A DNA stretch of 64,000 bases from Erysipelotrichaceae bacterium NK3D112 (GTDB taxonomy: Bacteria > Bacillota_I > Bacilli_A > Erysipelotrichales > Erysipelotrichaceae), in the NCBI GenBank assembly GCA_000701725.1, contig JNJQ01000009.1:1-64000 (forward strand), given 5' to 3'. Below, piece after piece: positions 50,211 through 59,463 of the stretch; position 1 is the stretch's first letter; every line of letters starts with the position of its first letter. The notes below the pieces were generated by a model. That model made no database searches and was not told the DNA's origin. It saw nothing but the letters and a program-made list of their open reading frames with translations. Position numbers and translations under genes: made by a program.

Positions 50211-52949
50211 ATGTTTCGTACCCCGCATGAATTGACTGAAGGCGAGAAAAAATGCCTTGAGGCGTATGAGCGCGAGAAGAGTCAGAAGCCCAGAAAAAAT
50301 CTGATTAAACTTGTGCGTCATATCAACATGCTCAACCCGCTTCCCGATGAGAATTCATGGGAATACATTTTCTTTGACAGACAATTGACTGATGAACAGA
50401 TCGATTTCGCACTGAAAATGAAACTGCGCCATCAATATACAATTCCCGAACTGGCCGAAAGGGAAAAGATGAGTGTGGAAGATACCGCGAAGATGGTCTA
50501 TGACCTCTGCTATATCGGTCTTCTGGAGTATTGCAGCGCAAGGGATGAGGAGGATAAGGTTCAGCTGCCCGTCTTTGCACCAGGCACCATGGAAAGCACG
50601 GTCATGACAAAAGAGCGTACCGATGCCTATCCCGAAACCGCTCCCGCATTCCTGAATTATGTTCTGGATCTGCAAAAGAAGATCTCCGGCGCCAGCTTCA
50701 TGGGAGCCGCTTTGATGCGTGCCATTCCGGTGGAAAGCGCGATCGTGAACAACACCCGCAAAATCAAATACGAGGAAGTCAGCTACTGGCTCGACAAAGC
50801 CGGCGACTCGATCGGCGTGGCACCTTGCGAATGCCGCAAATTAAGAAGAATGGTCGGTGAAGGAACTGCGGATCTTGAAGGCGAATGGTGCATCAACCTC
50901 GGCAATTATGCCGAATCCTGCATCCGTATGGGCAAGGCGAGAAGAATCACAAGAGAAGAGGCGGAAGCCAAGATTAAGCGGGCGGAGGAACTCGGTTATG
51001 TTCATCAGCTCTCCAATATCGACGGTCCCGACTTCTCCATCTTCATCTGCAACTGCCCGTGGGACACCTGCATGGCATTAAGAACAAGCTGGTGGACATC
51101 CTCGCCCGATCTTTCCAGGTCCAACTATACCGCAAGTGTTGATCCCAACAACTGCGTGGCCTGCGGCGGATGTGTGGAAGTATGCCCGCAGAATGCCGTT
51201 AAGCTCGGTGAAAAGCTCTGCACAAAGACACCGGTTAAAATCGAAGAGGCCAAGGTTGCCAGTGATTATGTCTTCATGCCGCCAAAACTCTGGGCAGGTC
51301 CCTCTTTCCTGACTGACAGAGAAAACGTGGTTCCTGAAACAGGCACTGCGCCTTGCAAGACCAACTGCCCGGCTCATATTGCCGTTCAGGGTTACCTCAA
51401 GATGGCAAATGAGGGCAGATACAGAGAAGCGCTCGCTCTGATCAAGAAGGAAAATCCGTTCCCCGCCATGTGCGGACGCGTGTGCGCCAGATTCTGCGAA
51501 CAGGTCTGCACCAGAGGCGACATTGATTCGCCGGTCGCAATCGACGAGGTCAAGAAGTTCCTTGCCGATCTTGAACTCAAAGATGAAAACCGCTACATCC
51601 CTGAGAAGCGTTTCAACGAAGGCAAGAAGGTCGCCGTCATCGGTTCCGGTCCGGCCGGCCTTTCCGCAGCCTATTATCTGGCTGTCTGGGGACATGATGT
51701 GACCGTCTTTGAAAAAGAATCCAGACCCGGCGGTATGATGACATTCGGTATGCCGTCCTTCCGTCTTGACCGCAAGGTCGTGGAAGCGGAAATCGATGTG
51801 GTCAGACAGCTTGGCGTTGATATCCGCTGCAATGTTGAAGTCGGAAAAGATGTTACCCTCGATGACCTCAGAAAAGAAGGCTTTGCCGGATTCTATGTGG
51901 CAATCGGCGCCCAGGGCGGCAGAAAGCTCGGCATTGAAGGCGAAGACAGTGAAGGCGTGATTTCCGGTATCGACTTCTTACGCAATGTTTCCTTTGAAAA
52001 GATGGAGCACTTAAGCGGCAATGTCGTGGTTGTCGGTGGCGGCAACGTGGCAGTTGATGTGGCAAGAACCGCGGTCCGTTTCGGCGCTGAAAAGGTCACC
52101 ATGCTGTGCCTGGAACAAAGAGATGAGATGCCCGCAAGTGAAGAGGAGGTTCTCGAGGCGCTTGAGGAAGGCATTGAACTGAAATGCGGATACGGTCCGA
52201 AGTTCATCACTGCCCAGGACGGCAAAGTGAAATCAATCACCTTCAAGGTCTGCACACGCGTCAAGGATGACGATGGCAGATTCAATCCTCAGTATGATGA
52301 GGACAATACAGTCACCCTGGATGCAGACTATGTTCTTTCCGCCATCGGTCAGTCCATCGAATGGGGAAACCTGCTGGAAGGTTCAAAGGTTGAACTCAAC
52401 CGCAACAAGACCGCCAAAGCGGATTCCTGGACATACCAGACCGCGCAGGAGGATGTCTTCGTCGGCGGTGATGTCTATACCGGTCCAAGCTTTGCGATTT
52501 ATGCCATCGCAGCCGGCAAGGAAGGCGCGGAATCCCTGCACAGATATGTCTGGGAAGGCCATTCCCTGACCCTTGGCAGAGTGAAGAGAGACAATTATCA
52601 CTACATTGACAAGGACAATCTGGTCATTGCCAGCTATGACAGAGGCCAGCGTCAGGTTCCGGGCAAAGATCCTGAAAAGATCAGAACATTCTCCGATGAA
52701 AGATGCACATTCACCGAAGAACAGGTGAAGAAGGAAACCGCGAGATGTCTGTCATGCGGCGCTGCCAAGGTTGATCCGAAGCTCTGCATCGGCTGCGGCC
52801 TCTGCACACTCAAGTGCAATTTCGACGCCATCCATCTTGACCGCACGGCGGATGTCTGGGGCGTTCCTTATGAACAGCTGGTTCCGACTGTCATCAAGGA
52901 AGAGGCAAAGAAGATCGGCAGAATCGCCCTGCGCAAGATCAAAGGCTGA
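50211..52949 (+). CDS. Large multi-cluster iron-sulfur FAD/NAD(P) oxidoreductase
   Basis: A 912-residue cytoplasmic flavoprotein. Parts in order: an N-terminal region (about 1-290) with scattered Cys (PCECRKL near 205, FICNCPWDTC near 280); a ferredoxin [4Fe-4S] set NCVACGGCVEVCP (about 312-325); a GltD-type double-cluster domain (CKTNCP near 382, MCGRVCARFCEQVC near 418-431); FAD motif VIGSGPAGLSAA (about 476-487) and NAD(P) motif VVGGGNVAVDVA near 605-616; and a C-terminal pair of clusters (CLSCG near 846, CIGCGLCTLKC near 859). It resembles SudA/NfnA-like electron hubs with added ferredoxin parts. The start at 50211 is set by GGAGG. hypA starts two bases after the stop, and a TetR gene is divergent. 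The electron partner is unknown. Confidence 0.85.
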   Translation: MFRTPHELTEGEKKCLEAYEREKSQKPRKNLIKLVRHINMLNPLPDENSWEYIFFDRQLTDEQIDFALKMKLRHQYTIPELAEREKMSVEDTAKMVYDLCYIGLLEYCSARDEEDKVQLPVFAPGTMESTVMTKERTDAYPETAPAFLNYVLDLQKKISGASFMGAALMRAIPVESAIVNNTRKIKYEEVSYWLDKAGDSIGVAPCECRKLRRMVGEGTADLEGEWCINLGNYAESCIRMGKARRITREEAEAKIKRAEELGYVHQLSNIDGPDFSIFICNCPWDTCMALRTSWWTSSPDLSRSNYTASVDPNNCVACGGCVEVCPQNAVKLGEKLCTKTPVKIEEAKVASDYVFMPPKLWAGPSFLTDRENVVPETGTAPCKTNCPAHIAVQGYLKMANEGRYREALALIKKENPFPAMCGRVCARFCEQVCTRGDIDSPVAIDEVKKFLADLELKDENRYIPEKRFNEGKKVAVIGSGPAGLSAAYYLAVWGHDVTVFEKESRPGGMMTFGMPSFRLDRKVVEAEIDVVRQLGVDIRCNVEVGKDVTLDDLRKEGFAGFYVAIGAQGGRKLGIEGEDSEGVISGIDFLRNVSFEKMEHLSGNVVVVGGGNVAVDVARTAVRFGAEKVTMLCLEQRDEMPASEEEVLEALEEGIELKCGYGPKFITAQDGKVKSITFKVCTRVKDDDGRFNPQYDEDNTVTLDADYVLSAIGQSIEWGNLLEGSKVELNRNKTAKADSWTYQTAQEDVFVGGDVYTGPSFAIYAIAAGKEGAESLHRYVWEGHSLTLGRVKRDNYHYIDKDNLVIASYDRGQRQVPGKDPEKIRTFSDERCTFTEEQVKKETARCLSCGAAKVDPKLCIGCGLCTLKCNFDAIHLDRTADVWGVPYEQLVPTVIKEEAKKIGRIALRKIKG

Positions 52950-52951
52950 TC

Positions 52952-53308
52952 ATGCACGAGATCAGTGTTCTTTACAAAGCCGTGGAACTGGCCGAACAGA
53001 CCGCAAAGGACAACGGAATCAGTCATCTTTCCTATATCACCCTGGAAGTCGGTGAACTTTCCGGCTACCTTCCCGTCTTCTTTGAAAAATACTTTCCGGT
53101 GGTCATCGAAAACAGACCGGTGTTCAAAGACTGTGAGCTGAAAATGATCATCGCAAGAGGAGAGGGCCTTTGCCTGGAATGCAATGCGATGTACAACATC
53201 ATGGCCAATGAGGGAAAATGTCCCAAATGCGGGTCCCGCTATAAAAAGATTCTCGGCGGCCAGCAGTTCCTGCTAAAGGAAATCGGTTTTGAAGAAGAGA
53301 AAGAATAA
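52952..53308 (+). CDS. hypA: HypA-like hydrogenase nickel-insertion protein
   Basis: A 118-residue protein that delivers nickel to [NiFe] hydrogenase (or urease) maturation. The N-terminal MHE supplies the nickel-binding His2, and the zinc site is CLEC...CPKC (Cys74, 77, 90, 93). Both are intact. Only two bases separate it from the flavoprotein gene, so the two are co-transcribed. No hydrogenase or hypB-F gene is in the window. Either the hydrogenase lies elsewhere, or this HypA serves the flavoprotein or another metalloprotein. Confidence 0.9.
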   Translation: MHEISVLYKAVELAEQTAKDNGISHLSYITLEVGELSGYLPVFFEKYFPVVIENRPVFKDCELKMIIARGEGLCLECNAMYNIMANEGKCPKCGSRYKKILGGQQFLLKEIGFEEEKE

Positions 53309-53391
53309 TTGAGAACAAGGACTGTATCATTCAACGGATACGGGCCTTTTTGCGGAAAACATGAGACCTGCTGTGTATGCATGGAAAATCA

Positions 53392-53400
53392 TGGTAAGAT
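53392..53400 (+). promoter_or_regulatory. Extended -10 element of the HAD gene
   Basis: TGGTAAGAT, identical to the luxS element. Predicted start about 53407 and leader of about 30 bases. Confidence 0.55.
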
Positions 53401-53436
53401 TGTGCGGGAAAAACCAAACAGGAAGGAAGTGGCAAT

Positions 53437-54264
53437 ATGATCAACAAAGTCAGTGCAATCTTCGCCGATATCGACGGCACGCTCGTCAACAAGGGTGAAA
53501 ACATCATGCCTGTTACAAAACAGGCGCTGGAAACACTGCACAGTCAGGGAGTCCTGCTCGGGCTTTCCACAGGCCGCAAGATCAACAACGGAATGTTTCA
53601 GAGGGCAAAGGACTGGGGACTATCCTTCCAGTTTGACATGATGATCGGTATGAACGGAGGGCAGCTCTGGGACAGATTCCATCCGGAGATTGAAAACTAC
53701 TATCTCCTGAAAACAGAAACGATGAAAGAGATCATCGACAGAATGTCGCCGCTGGATCTCAATGTGATGATCTATGAGGATGAGCATATGGTCACTCTGC
53801 GTTTTGATGACATGATTGCGGCCTCCATGAAGCGCAACCATATGAAGGTGGTGGTCGCAGACGGCAACGCGGACCGTTTATGCGTCAATGACAATTACAA
53901 TGTGCTCTTCCGCTTTGATCCGGAAAGAACAGAAGAAGTGGCCGCTTTTGCGGAAACACTCGCCTGTGAAAAATATCATGCCATCCTGACTTCACCCGGC
54001 ATCATCGAATTCATGGATCCCCGCGTCAACAAGGGCATGGCGCTGCACAAGTTCAGTGAGCGCAACAATATTCCGGTTTGCGAAATCATGGCCTTCGGCG
54101 ATATGGACAATGACAAGGAAATCCTCAAAGAGGCAGGCTGGGGTGTCTGTCTGCTTAACGGCAGCGACATTTCCAAATCCATGTCAGATGCAGTCACTGA
54201 ATATCCCTGCACGGAAGACGGCATGGGCCGTTATCTTGCAAAATACGTTCTGAATCAGGGTTAA
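53437..54264 (+). CDS. Cof-type HAD phosphatase
   Basis: A 275-residue haloacid-dehalogenase phosphatase with a type IIB cap. Motif I is FADIDGTLVN (nucleophile Asp11, Asp13), motif II lies in LSTGR, and motif IV is AFGDMDND (about 221-228). Such enzymes dephosphorylate sugar phosphates, flavin mononucleotide or pyridoxal phosphate, and the sequence does not show which. GGAAGGAAG is the SD. A paralogue at 56095 lies across the pyruvate kinase gene. Confidence 0.9.
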   Translation: MINKVSAIFADIDGTLVNKGENIMPVTKQALETLHSQGVLLGLSTGRKINNGMFQRAKDWGLSFQFDMMIGMNGGQLWDRFHPEIENYYLLKTETMKEIIDRMSPLDLNVMIYEDEHMVTLRFDDMIAASMKRNHMKVVVADGNADRLCVNDNYNVLFRFDPERTEEVAAFAETLACEKYHAILTSPGIIEFMDPRVNKGMALHKFSERNNIPVCEIMAFGDMDNDKEILKEAGWGVCLLNGSDISKSMSDAVTEYPCTEDGMGRYLAKYVLNQG

Positions 54265-54376
54265 GGAATGTTTTAAAAGCCATCGCTCGATGAGCATTTT
54301 CAAGACAGTCAATCATGAAAAGATCAGCAGTACAGACTGTTTCAGGCTGATCCATTCTGCAAAGCGATACATACAT

Positions 54377-54407
54377 AAAAAAAGTTCTTCGCGTGAAGAA
54401 CTTTTTT
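54377..54407. terminator. Bidirectional terminator
   Basis: AAAAGTTCTTC-GCGT-GAAGAACTTTTTT serves the HAD gene and the convergent pyruvate kinase gene. Confidence 0.9.
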
Positions 54408-54420
54408 GATCGGGATTTGA

Positions 54421-55836
54421 TCAGATCCGGTCAACCTTGATCAGGTTGGTGTTTCCGGACTGTCCGGTGACACCGGCACCTGTAATGACCAGCTTGTCGC
54501 CTTTCTTCAGATTCATGGTATCCTGGGCAATCTTTCTTGCCATGTAGAAGAGGACATCCGTGGAAGGAACCACTTCGCACATCTTCGGAGTGACACCCCA
54601 TGACAGGGCGAGGGAACGCCATGTCTTCTCGTTGGTGGTCAGACCGATGATGTCAACCGGTGAACGGAATCTGGAAACCATCTTGGCGATTCTGCCGCTC
54701 ATGGTGCAGGCAACGATTGTTTCGGCATTGACATCCATTGCCATTGTGCATGTTGCATGGGAAATGGCGTCCATGTCATTTGTGATTTCGAAATCGCTGT
54801 TATAGAAACGCTTCTTGTAATTGATGGAGTTTTCGGCTGCCTCGGCGATCTTGGCCATTGCCTTGACGGCGAGCACCGGATAGGAGCCCGCTGCGGTTTC
54901 GCCGGATAACATGACAGCGCTTGTTCCGTCATAGACCGCGTTGGCAACGTCGCTGGTTTCAGCTCTGGTCGGACGCGGATTGTGAATCATGGATTCGAGC
55001 ATTTCAGTGGCGGTGATGACGCGCTTGCCGATCATGCGGCAGCGGGAGATCAGATCCTTCTGGATGGCCGGCAGTTTTTCAAATGCGACCTCGACACCCA
55101 TGTCGCCTCTGGCAACCATGATGCCGTCGCATTCCTGGCAGATTTCATCGATATTGTCATAACCGGACTGGTTTTCAATCTTGGCAATCAGCTCAACGGT
55201 GTCATCCTTGCCCAGTGACTTCAGCAGATTGTGAACATCCACGAGGTCCTGCCTGACGGATACGAAGGAGCAGGCAATGAAATCGATGTCATTCTGCACA
55301 CCGAATGTGATATCGCTCTTATCCTGTTCGGACAGATATACCTGCTGCATGTGCTTGCCCGGGAAGCTCATGGATTTGCGGTTGGAAAGCTCACCGCCGG
55401 AGAGCACTTTTGTTTCGATGTTTGTGCCGTCGGTGGAGACAACCTCAAATTCGAGAAGGGCATTGTTAAGAAGAATCTTATCGCCGGCTTCAAGTTCATT
55501 GGCAAGATTCTTGTAGCTGACGGAAACGATGTTCTGATTGCCGGTGACCTCTTCGGTTGTGAAGGTGAATGTGTCGCCTTCCTCCAGCATGATCTTTCCG
55601 TTTTCAAATGTGCCGATACGGAATTCCGGACCCTTGGTATCAAGCATGATCGCAATCGGAAGGCCGAGTTCTTCTCTGACTTTCTTGATACGGTTGATTC
55701 TTTCGAGATGTTCCTCATGGGTGCCATGGGAAAAATTCAGTCTGGCGACATTCATGCCCGCCAGGCATAATTCCTTCAGTACTTCTTCAGACTCGCTGGC
55801 CGGTCCGATGGTGCATACGATTTTTGTTTTACGCAT
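54421..55836 (-). CDS. pyk: Pyruvate kinase
   Basis: Makes pyruvate and ATP from phosphoenolpyruvate and ADP, the last glycolytic step. The 471-residue length is that of the short form without the extra C-terminal PEP-utiliser-like domain of many Bacilli. Motifs: MRKTKIVCTIGPAS at the start, LNFSHGTHEEH, the signature VELIAKIENQSGYDN with the catalytic Lys, and VMLSGETAAGSYP. The start is ATG 55836 with GGAGAAAAAACG as SD. On its strand a TATAAT lies at 55880-55885 next to two overlapping palindromes. Confidence 0.97.
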   Translation of the reverse strand: MRKTKIVCTIGPASESEEVLKELCLAGMNVARLNFSHGTHEEHLERINRIKKVREELGLPIAIMLDTKGPEFRIGTFENGKIMLEEGDTFTFTTEEVTGNQNIVSVSYKNLANELEAGDKILLNNALLEFEVVSTDGTNIETKVLSGGELSNRKSMSFPGKHMQQVYLSEQDKSDITFGVQNDIDFIACSFVSVRQDLVDVHNLLKSLGKDDTVELIAKIENQSGYDNIDEICQECDGIMVARGDMGVEVAFEKLPAIQKDLISRCRMIGKRVITATEMLESMIHNPRPTRAETSDVANAVYDGTSAVMLSGETAAGSYPVLAVKAMAKIAEAAENSINYKKRFYNSDFEITNDMDAISHATCTMAMDVNAETIVACTMSGRIAKMVSRFRSPVDIIGLTTNEKTWRSLALSWGVTPKMCEVVPSTDVLFYMARKIAQDTMNLKKGDKLVITGAGVTGQSGNTNLIKVDRI

Positions 55837-55879
55837 ATCGTTTTTTCTCCTTTTTCATCCTTTGATGCAAACCACTAAT

Positions 55880-55909
55880 ATTATAAACGCTGAAACGTTT
55901 CATGAAACT
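55880..55909 (-). promoter_or_regulatory. Pyruvate kinase promoter with overlapping palindromes
   Basis: TATAAT on the minus strand at 55880-55885. The perfect palindromes TGAAACGTTTCA (55891-55902) and GTTTCATGAAAC (55898-55909) overlap and cover the spacer and -35 region. The first is too short to be a regular cre. Confidence 0.6.
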
Positions 55910-56044
55910 GTGAACTGCGGAGATTTCATCAATTACACACGTATACCGCGAAAGCTGCCGTCCGTACGGAGTCTGCGAACCATGCATGAGTGAAATTCAT
56001 ATTATAATGAGTGCAGTGAGGAGATCATATCAATTATCGGAAAA

Positions 56045-56088
56045 GCAAAAAGAGGGAGGAATTCCGGATTGGATTCCTCCCTTTTTGA
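56045..56088 (-). terminator. Terminator after second HAD gene
   Basis: AGGGAGGAAT and ATTCCTCCCT form a 10-bp stem. The minus-strand tail is CTTTTTGCTTTT. Confidence 0.85.
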
Positions 56089-56094
56089 AATGTC

Positions 56095-56949
56095 TTATTC
56101 GTTCCAGAGACCGTTGGGTTTCAGGTACTTTTCGATCAGGTAGATGCCTGCGCCGCCTGCGAAGCAGTCCTGTTCGGTAACGTCATCGGCGATTGCCTTG
56201 GTTCCGTCTGAACCGTTGGCCAGACATACGCCCCAGCCGGCAGCTGTGAGCAGCGGATTGTCGTTTTCATTGTCGCCGAAGGCAATGACTTCATCCATGC
56301 TGATATTGTTTGCGGCTGCGATCTTTGCCAGACCTGTGCCTTTGGTTACGTTTTTGTCCATGACCTCAACCGTTCCGGGGAAGGTGCTGATGATCTGGAA
56401 ACGGTCGCCGTAAACCGGTGTGAATTTTTCACGGATCAGCTTTTCCACATCCGGGGTTGTTCTGAAGAGAATCTTGTAGCAGGGTTTGGAGCAGAAGCCT
56501 TCGATATCGCCTGTGAAGTCATCAAACTTCCATCCGCGACGCTTCATCGAGGCGAACAGTTCACCCTTGATGTTCATGGCCGCGTGGTTGCCGCCGCCTT
56601 CGACATTGACGGAAACCTCATACTCATCCACGATCGGTTTCATGAAATAGAGGATTTCCTTCATGGTGTCCATGCTCATGAGGTCCATGTTCCATACATT
56701 GCCATGGAATCTGTCCCATAACATGCCGCCGTTCATACCGATCAGAAAGTCCATCGGATAAGAGAGACCCCATTCCGCTCCCTGATTGTAAAGCCTGTCA
56801 TTGAGCTCGCGTCCTGTCGCAAGTCCGATCAGCACGCCGTTTTCATGCATGGCGTCAAATGCTTTTTTTGTGATTTCCGGAAGATCTCCGCCTTTTGCGG
56901 TCAGTGTCATATCAATATCTGCCGCGATTGCCTTAATTTTCTTGATCAT
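56095..56949 (-). CDS. Cof-type HAD phosphatase with variant motif I
   Basis: A 284-residue paralogue of the HAD phosphatase at 53437. The two share length, cap type and many positions. Motif I reads AADIDMTLT (Asp11, Asp13), with Met where nearly all relatives have Gly after the second Asp. The remaining motifs (ATGRELNDR, AFGDNENDNPLL) are intact, so activity is likely. It is monocistronic with its own terminator. The start is ATG 56949; the bases upstream (GGAGAGATAATAAAT) hold a GGAG SD. Confidence 0.88.
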   Translation of the reverse strand: MIKKIKAIAADIDMTLTAKGGDLPEITKKAFDAMHENGVLIGLATGRELNDRLYNQGAEWGLSYPMDFLIGMNGGMLWDRFHGNVWNMDLMSMDTMKEILYFMKPIVDEYEVSVNVEGGGNHAAMNIKGELFASMKRRGWKFDDFTGDIEGFCSKPCYKILFRTTPDVEKLIREKFTPVYGDRFQIISTFPGTVEVMDKNVTKGTGLAKIAAANNISMDEVIAFGDNENDNPLLTAAGWGVCLANGSDGTKAIADDVTEQDCFAGGAGIYLIEKYLKPNGLWNE

Positions 56950-57011
56950 ATTTATTATCTCTCCGCATTCTGTATACTAATGAAATTCTGGTAATTTGCA
57001 ATACATAAGGA

Positions 57012-57053
57012 CAATAAAAGCAGAATTTTCCATATCTCGGAAGATTCTGCCAT
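57012..57053 (-). terminator. Terminator after flavodoxin gene
   Basis: On the minus strand GCAGAATCTTCC-GAGATAT-GGAAAATTCTGC is followed by TTTTATTG. Confidence 0.8.
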
Positions 57054-57081
57054 GCATACTCAAACTGTGCGTGAAACGGGC

Positions 57082-57555
57082 TCAGAACTGTGCCCAGGCT
57101 TTCAGCTGTTCATCGCTGACACTGGCCGCGAAACGCTTTGCGCCGGATACTTTCACACCGGTGATCGCTTCGATTCTTTCGCCTGCCTCAGTGCCGATAT
57201 CGCTGGAGCCGCTGGTTGCGAAGAGAACGATTTTCTTTCCGCTGAAATCATAGGCGGCCGCAAATGTGTCGATGATGGAAGGCTCTCTGTACCACCATAC
57301 CGGATAGCCGATGTAAACAACATCCGCATCCGCTACCGGCGCGTCATTGTCCGCGAGTGCCGGACGGCAGTCTTTGTCTGCCATTTCCACACTGCTTCTG
57401 GAAGCCTTTGTTGTCCAGTCGAGATCCGCTTTTGTATACGGAGTTTCAGGCTTGATCTGATAGAGTGTTCCGCCTGTGAGTGAAGCGATGCGCTTTGCAA
57501 GTTTTTCCGTGACGCCTGCACCGCTCGCTGTGAAATAAGCAACCAATACTGACAT
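57082..57555 (-). CDS. Flavodoxin family protein
   Basis: A 157-residue FMN-binding electron carrier. The phosphate loop is AYFTASGAGVT (about 6-16; slightly atypical, as the usual S/T-x-T-G-N-T is replaced by TASGAGVT). The second loop is YPVWWYREPS (about 83-92), which stacks on the flavin. This layout (flavodoxin_4-like) occurs in small NAD(P)H-linked flavodoxins used in anaerobes. It is monocistronic. The SD on the minus strand is AAAAGGAGAAAAA. Confidence 0.87.
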   Translation of the reverse strand: MSVLVAYFTASGAGVTEKLAKRIASLTGGTLYQIKPETPYTKADLDWTTKASRSSVEMADKDCRPALADNDAPVADADVVYIGYPVWWYREPSIIDTFAAAYDFSGKKIVLFATSGSSDIGTEAGERIEAITGVKVSGAKRFAASVSDEQLKAWAQF

Positions 57556-57636
57556 TTTTTCTCCTTTTCTGACTCTTCTATTTTAGTGTATCTGTCCTGA
57601 CCGGGGCGGTTTATGCCCCGATGATCTGTGAAATGA

Positions 57637-59436
57637 TTATTTCTGTTCCCAGCGCTTTTTCAGCAGGAAGGCGGCATCTTTGGGCTGACGGTTTCTGGTG
57701 AAGATGCCTTTTTTATTTCCGTTAAGCCGCATGATTCCTTCCGTGGTCTGGAAATCGGCGAAGTTCCATACGAGTTCGCCCTGCACAAAATCATAATCAT
57801 CCATGACTCTGAAATTCATTTCATAATACTCATTCTGATATTCCTGGCTCCACATGACGGAGGGCAGTTTGTGTTCAGCGGCATATGTGTCCGCACCGAA
57901 CTCGGTGAAAATCAGCGGCTTGTCTTTGCATATAAGTGCCCATTGATCCATCTCTTTGCGGAAAGCCATCTCAGCCTCAGGCAGATCGGGACCGCCCATG
58001 ATATACCAGCCATAGTAGCGGTTGAGGGCGACAATGTCGCAAAGCTCTGCGCAGGTATCCTTGCCCGGTGTGCTGTTGACAAGCAGCGCGCCAGTCAGCG
58101 GACGCTTCTGCGGATCCAGTTCTCTTGCGAAATCAAAGAGTGGCTTGAAATAATCATGCGCCTCCTTGTAAGTGGTTTCGGGCTCATTGAAAATGGAGAA
58201 TGCGATAACGGAAGGATGATTCTTATCACGTATGATCATCTCCTCCAGTGCGTTTCTGTGATTTGCCTGCAGCTGAGGAACGGTATCAGCCGTGAAGAAA
58301 CGGGTGTCTTTTCCGCCTGCGCCGGCTGCCGCAAAGTTCATGAGTGAGCGCATCATGCCGACAGCGGGAACCTCGTCAATGATCAGGAAGCCTTCCTCAT
58401 CCGCCATCTGATACCAATGTTCATCATAAGGATAATGGGAGGTGCGGAAACAGTTGGCATTGGTCCATTTCATCAGTTCGAAATCACGCTTTGCCAAAGC
58501 CGGAATAAACTGTCTGCCGACCACTTCGAAATCCTCATGTCTGCCATATCCTTTGAGATAGATTTCCTTACCGTTGAGCAGAATCTTGTTTCCTTTTACT
58601 TCAACGGTGCGGATGCCGATCTTTGCCGGGTATTTGTCAATGTTGTTTCCGGCCTCATCCACAATGCGGAATACGAGCGAATACAGATACGCATCTCTGA
58701 CCTCCCAGAGACGGGCATTTTGGACATGAAGCACACCGCTTTTTCCTTCACACAATGCGACTTTCTGGCCGTCCCTGTCAAACAGTTCCGCAATGACCGG
58801 ATGTTCACCGTCCGTGTATACGCGGTAAGTAATGTCAGCGTCATTGTTTTCCAAAGTGAAAGATGTGTCATAGTCACGGATGGATTCTTTTGGAATCCGC
58901 ATCAGATGAACACTTCTCTGAATACCGGAATAATTATAGAAATCAAAATACGGAGCCGCGGTTTTTCTGCCGTCCATATGAGTCTTCACACTTCCGCAGG
59001 GGATGGATGTCTCATTCAGTTCATTGTTGACTCTGACACTGAGCAGGTTTCTGGCACCGTAATTGACAAGATCTGAAATATCCAGCGCGAACGGTGTGAA
59101 TCCGCCTTCATGGCTGCCTGCCTTTACACCGTTGATATATACATCTGCACGGTGCGTGACGCCGGAGAATCTCAGAATCACTCTTGTTGAGCGGTCCTCA
59201 TCCAGGAAGAACTTTGTTTCATACCAGAAGTCGCCGCAGTATTCACGCTTTTCCTTTTCGGTAAAGAGATCCGCAAAACTGGCAGGCACTGGCATGGAAA
59301 AAGCATCGGGAAGACCGTTCTGCCATTCATTTTTTTCACCGAGAACTTCCGGATCAAACCGCATCTTCCACATTCCGTCAAGCAACGTGTAATCTCTGGC
59401 GTCATTGCGCACAGGATAAAGTAATGATTGTTCCAT
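57637..59436 (-). CDS. uidA: Beta-glucuronidase, glycoside hydrolase family 2
   Basis: Hydrolyses beta-D-glucuronides such as host drug or steroid conjugates and plant glucuronides. The 599-residue protein has a sugar-binding jelly-roll, an immunoglobulin-like domain and a TIM barrel. The acid/base is Glu418 in FNEPET and the nucleophile Glu512 in FTEFGAD. The N-x-K motif NKKG (Asn574, Lys576) that recognises the glucuronate carboxylate is present and separates it from beta-galactosidases. No signal peptide, so the substrate must be imported. The ATG at 59436 has a GAGGTGA SD. A palindromic operator lies 28-50 bases upstream. Released glucuronate could enter UxaC. Confidence 0.95.
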   Translation of the reverse strand: MEQSLLYPVRNDARDYTLLDGMWKMRFDPEVLGEKNEWQNGLPDAFSMPVPASFADLFTEKEKREYCGDFWYETKFFLDEDRSTRVILRFSGVTHRADVYINGVKAGSHEGGFTPFALDISDLVNYGARNLLSVRVNNELNETSIPCGSVKTHMDGRKTAAPYFDFYNYSGIQRSVHLMRIPKESIRDYDTSFTLENNDADITYRVYTDGEHPVIAELFDRDGQKVALCEGKSGVLHVQNARLWEVRDAYLYSLVFRIVDEAGNNIDKYPAKIGIRTVEVKGNKILLNGKEIYLKGYGRHEDFEVVGRQFIPALAKRDFELMKWTNANCFRTSHYPYDEHWYQMADEEGFLIIDEVPAVGMMRSLMNFAAAGAGGKDTRFFTADTVPQLQANHRNALEEMIIRDKNHPSVIAFSIFNEPETTYKEAHDYFKPLFDFARELDPQKRPLTGALLVNSTPGKDTCAELCDIVALNRYYGWYIMGGPDLPEAEMAFRKEMDQWALICKDKPLIFTEFGADTYAAEHKLPSVMWSQEYQNEYYEMNFRVMDDYDFVQGELVWNFADFQTTEGIMRLNGNKKGIFTRNRQPKDAAFLLKKRWEQK

Positions 59437-59463
59437 TATGTTCACCTCGATTATCTTCTTCAA

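Noticed and set aside
55891-55902. cre site at the pyruvate kinase promoter
   Set aside because: TGAAACGTTTCA is two bases shorter than the cre consensus, so its CG-centred half-sites do not align with TGWNANCGNTNWCA.
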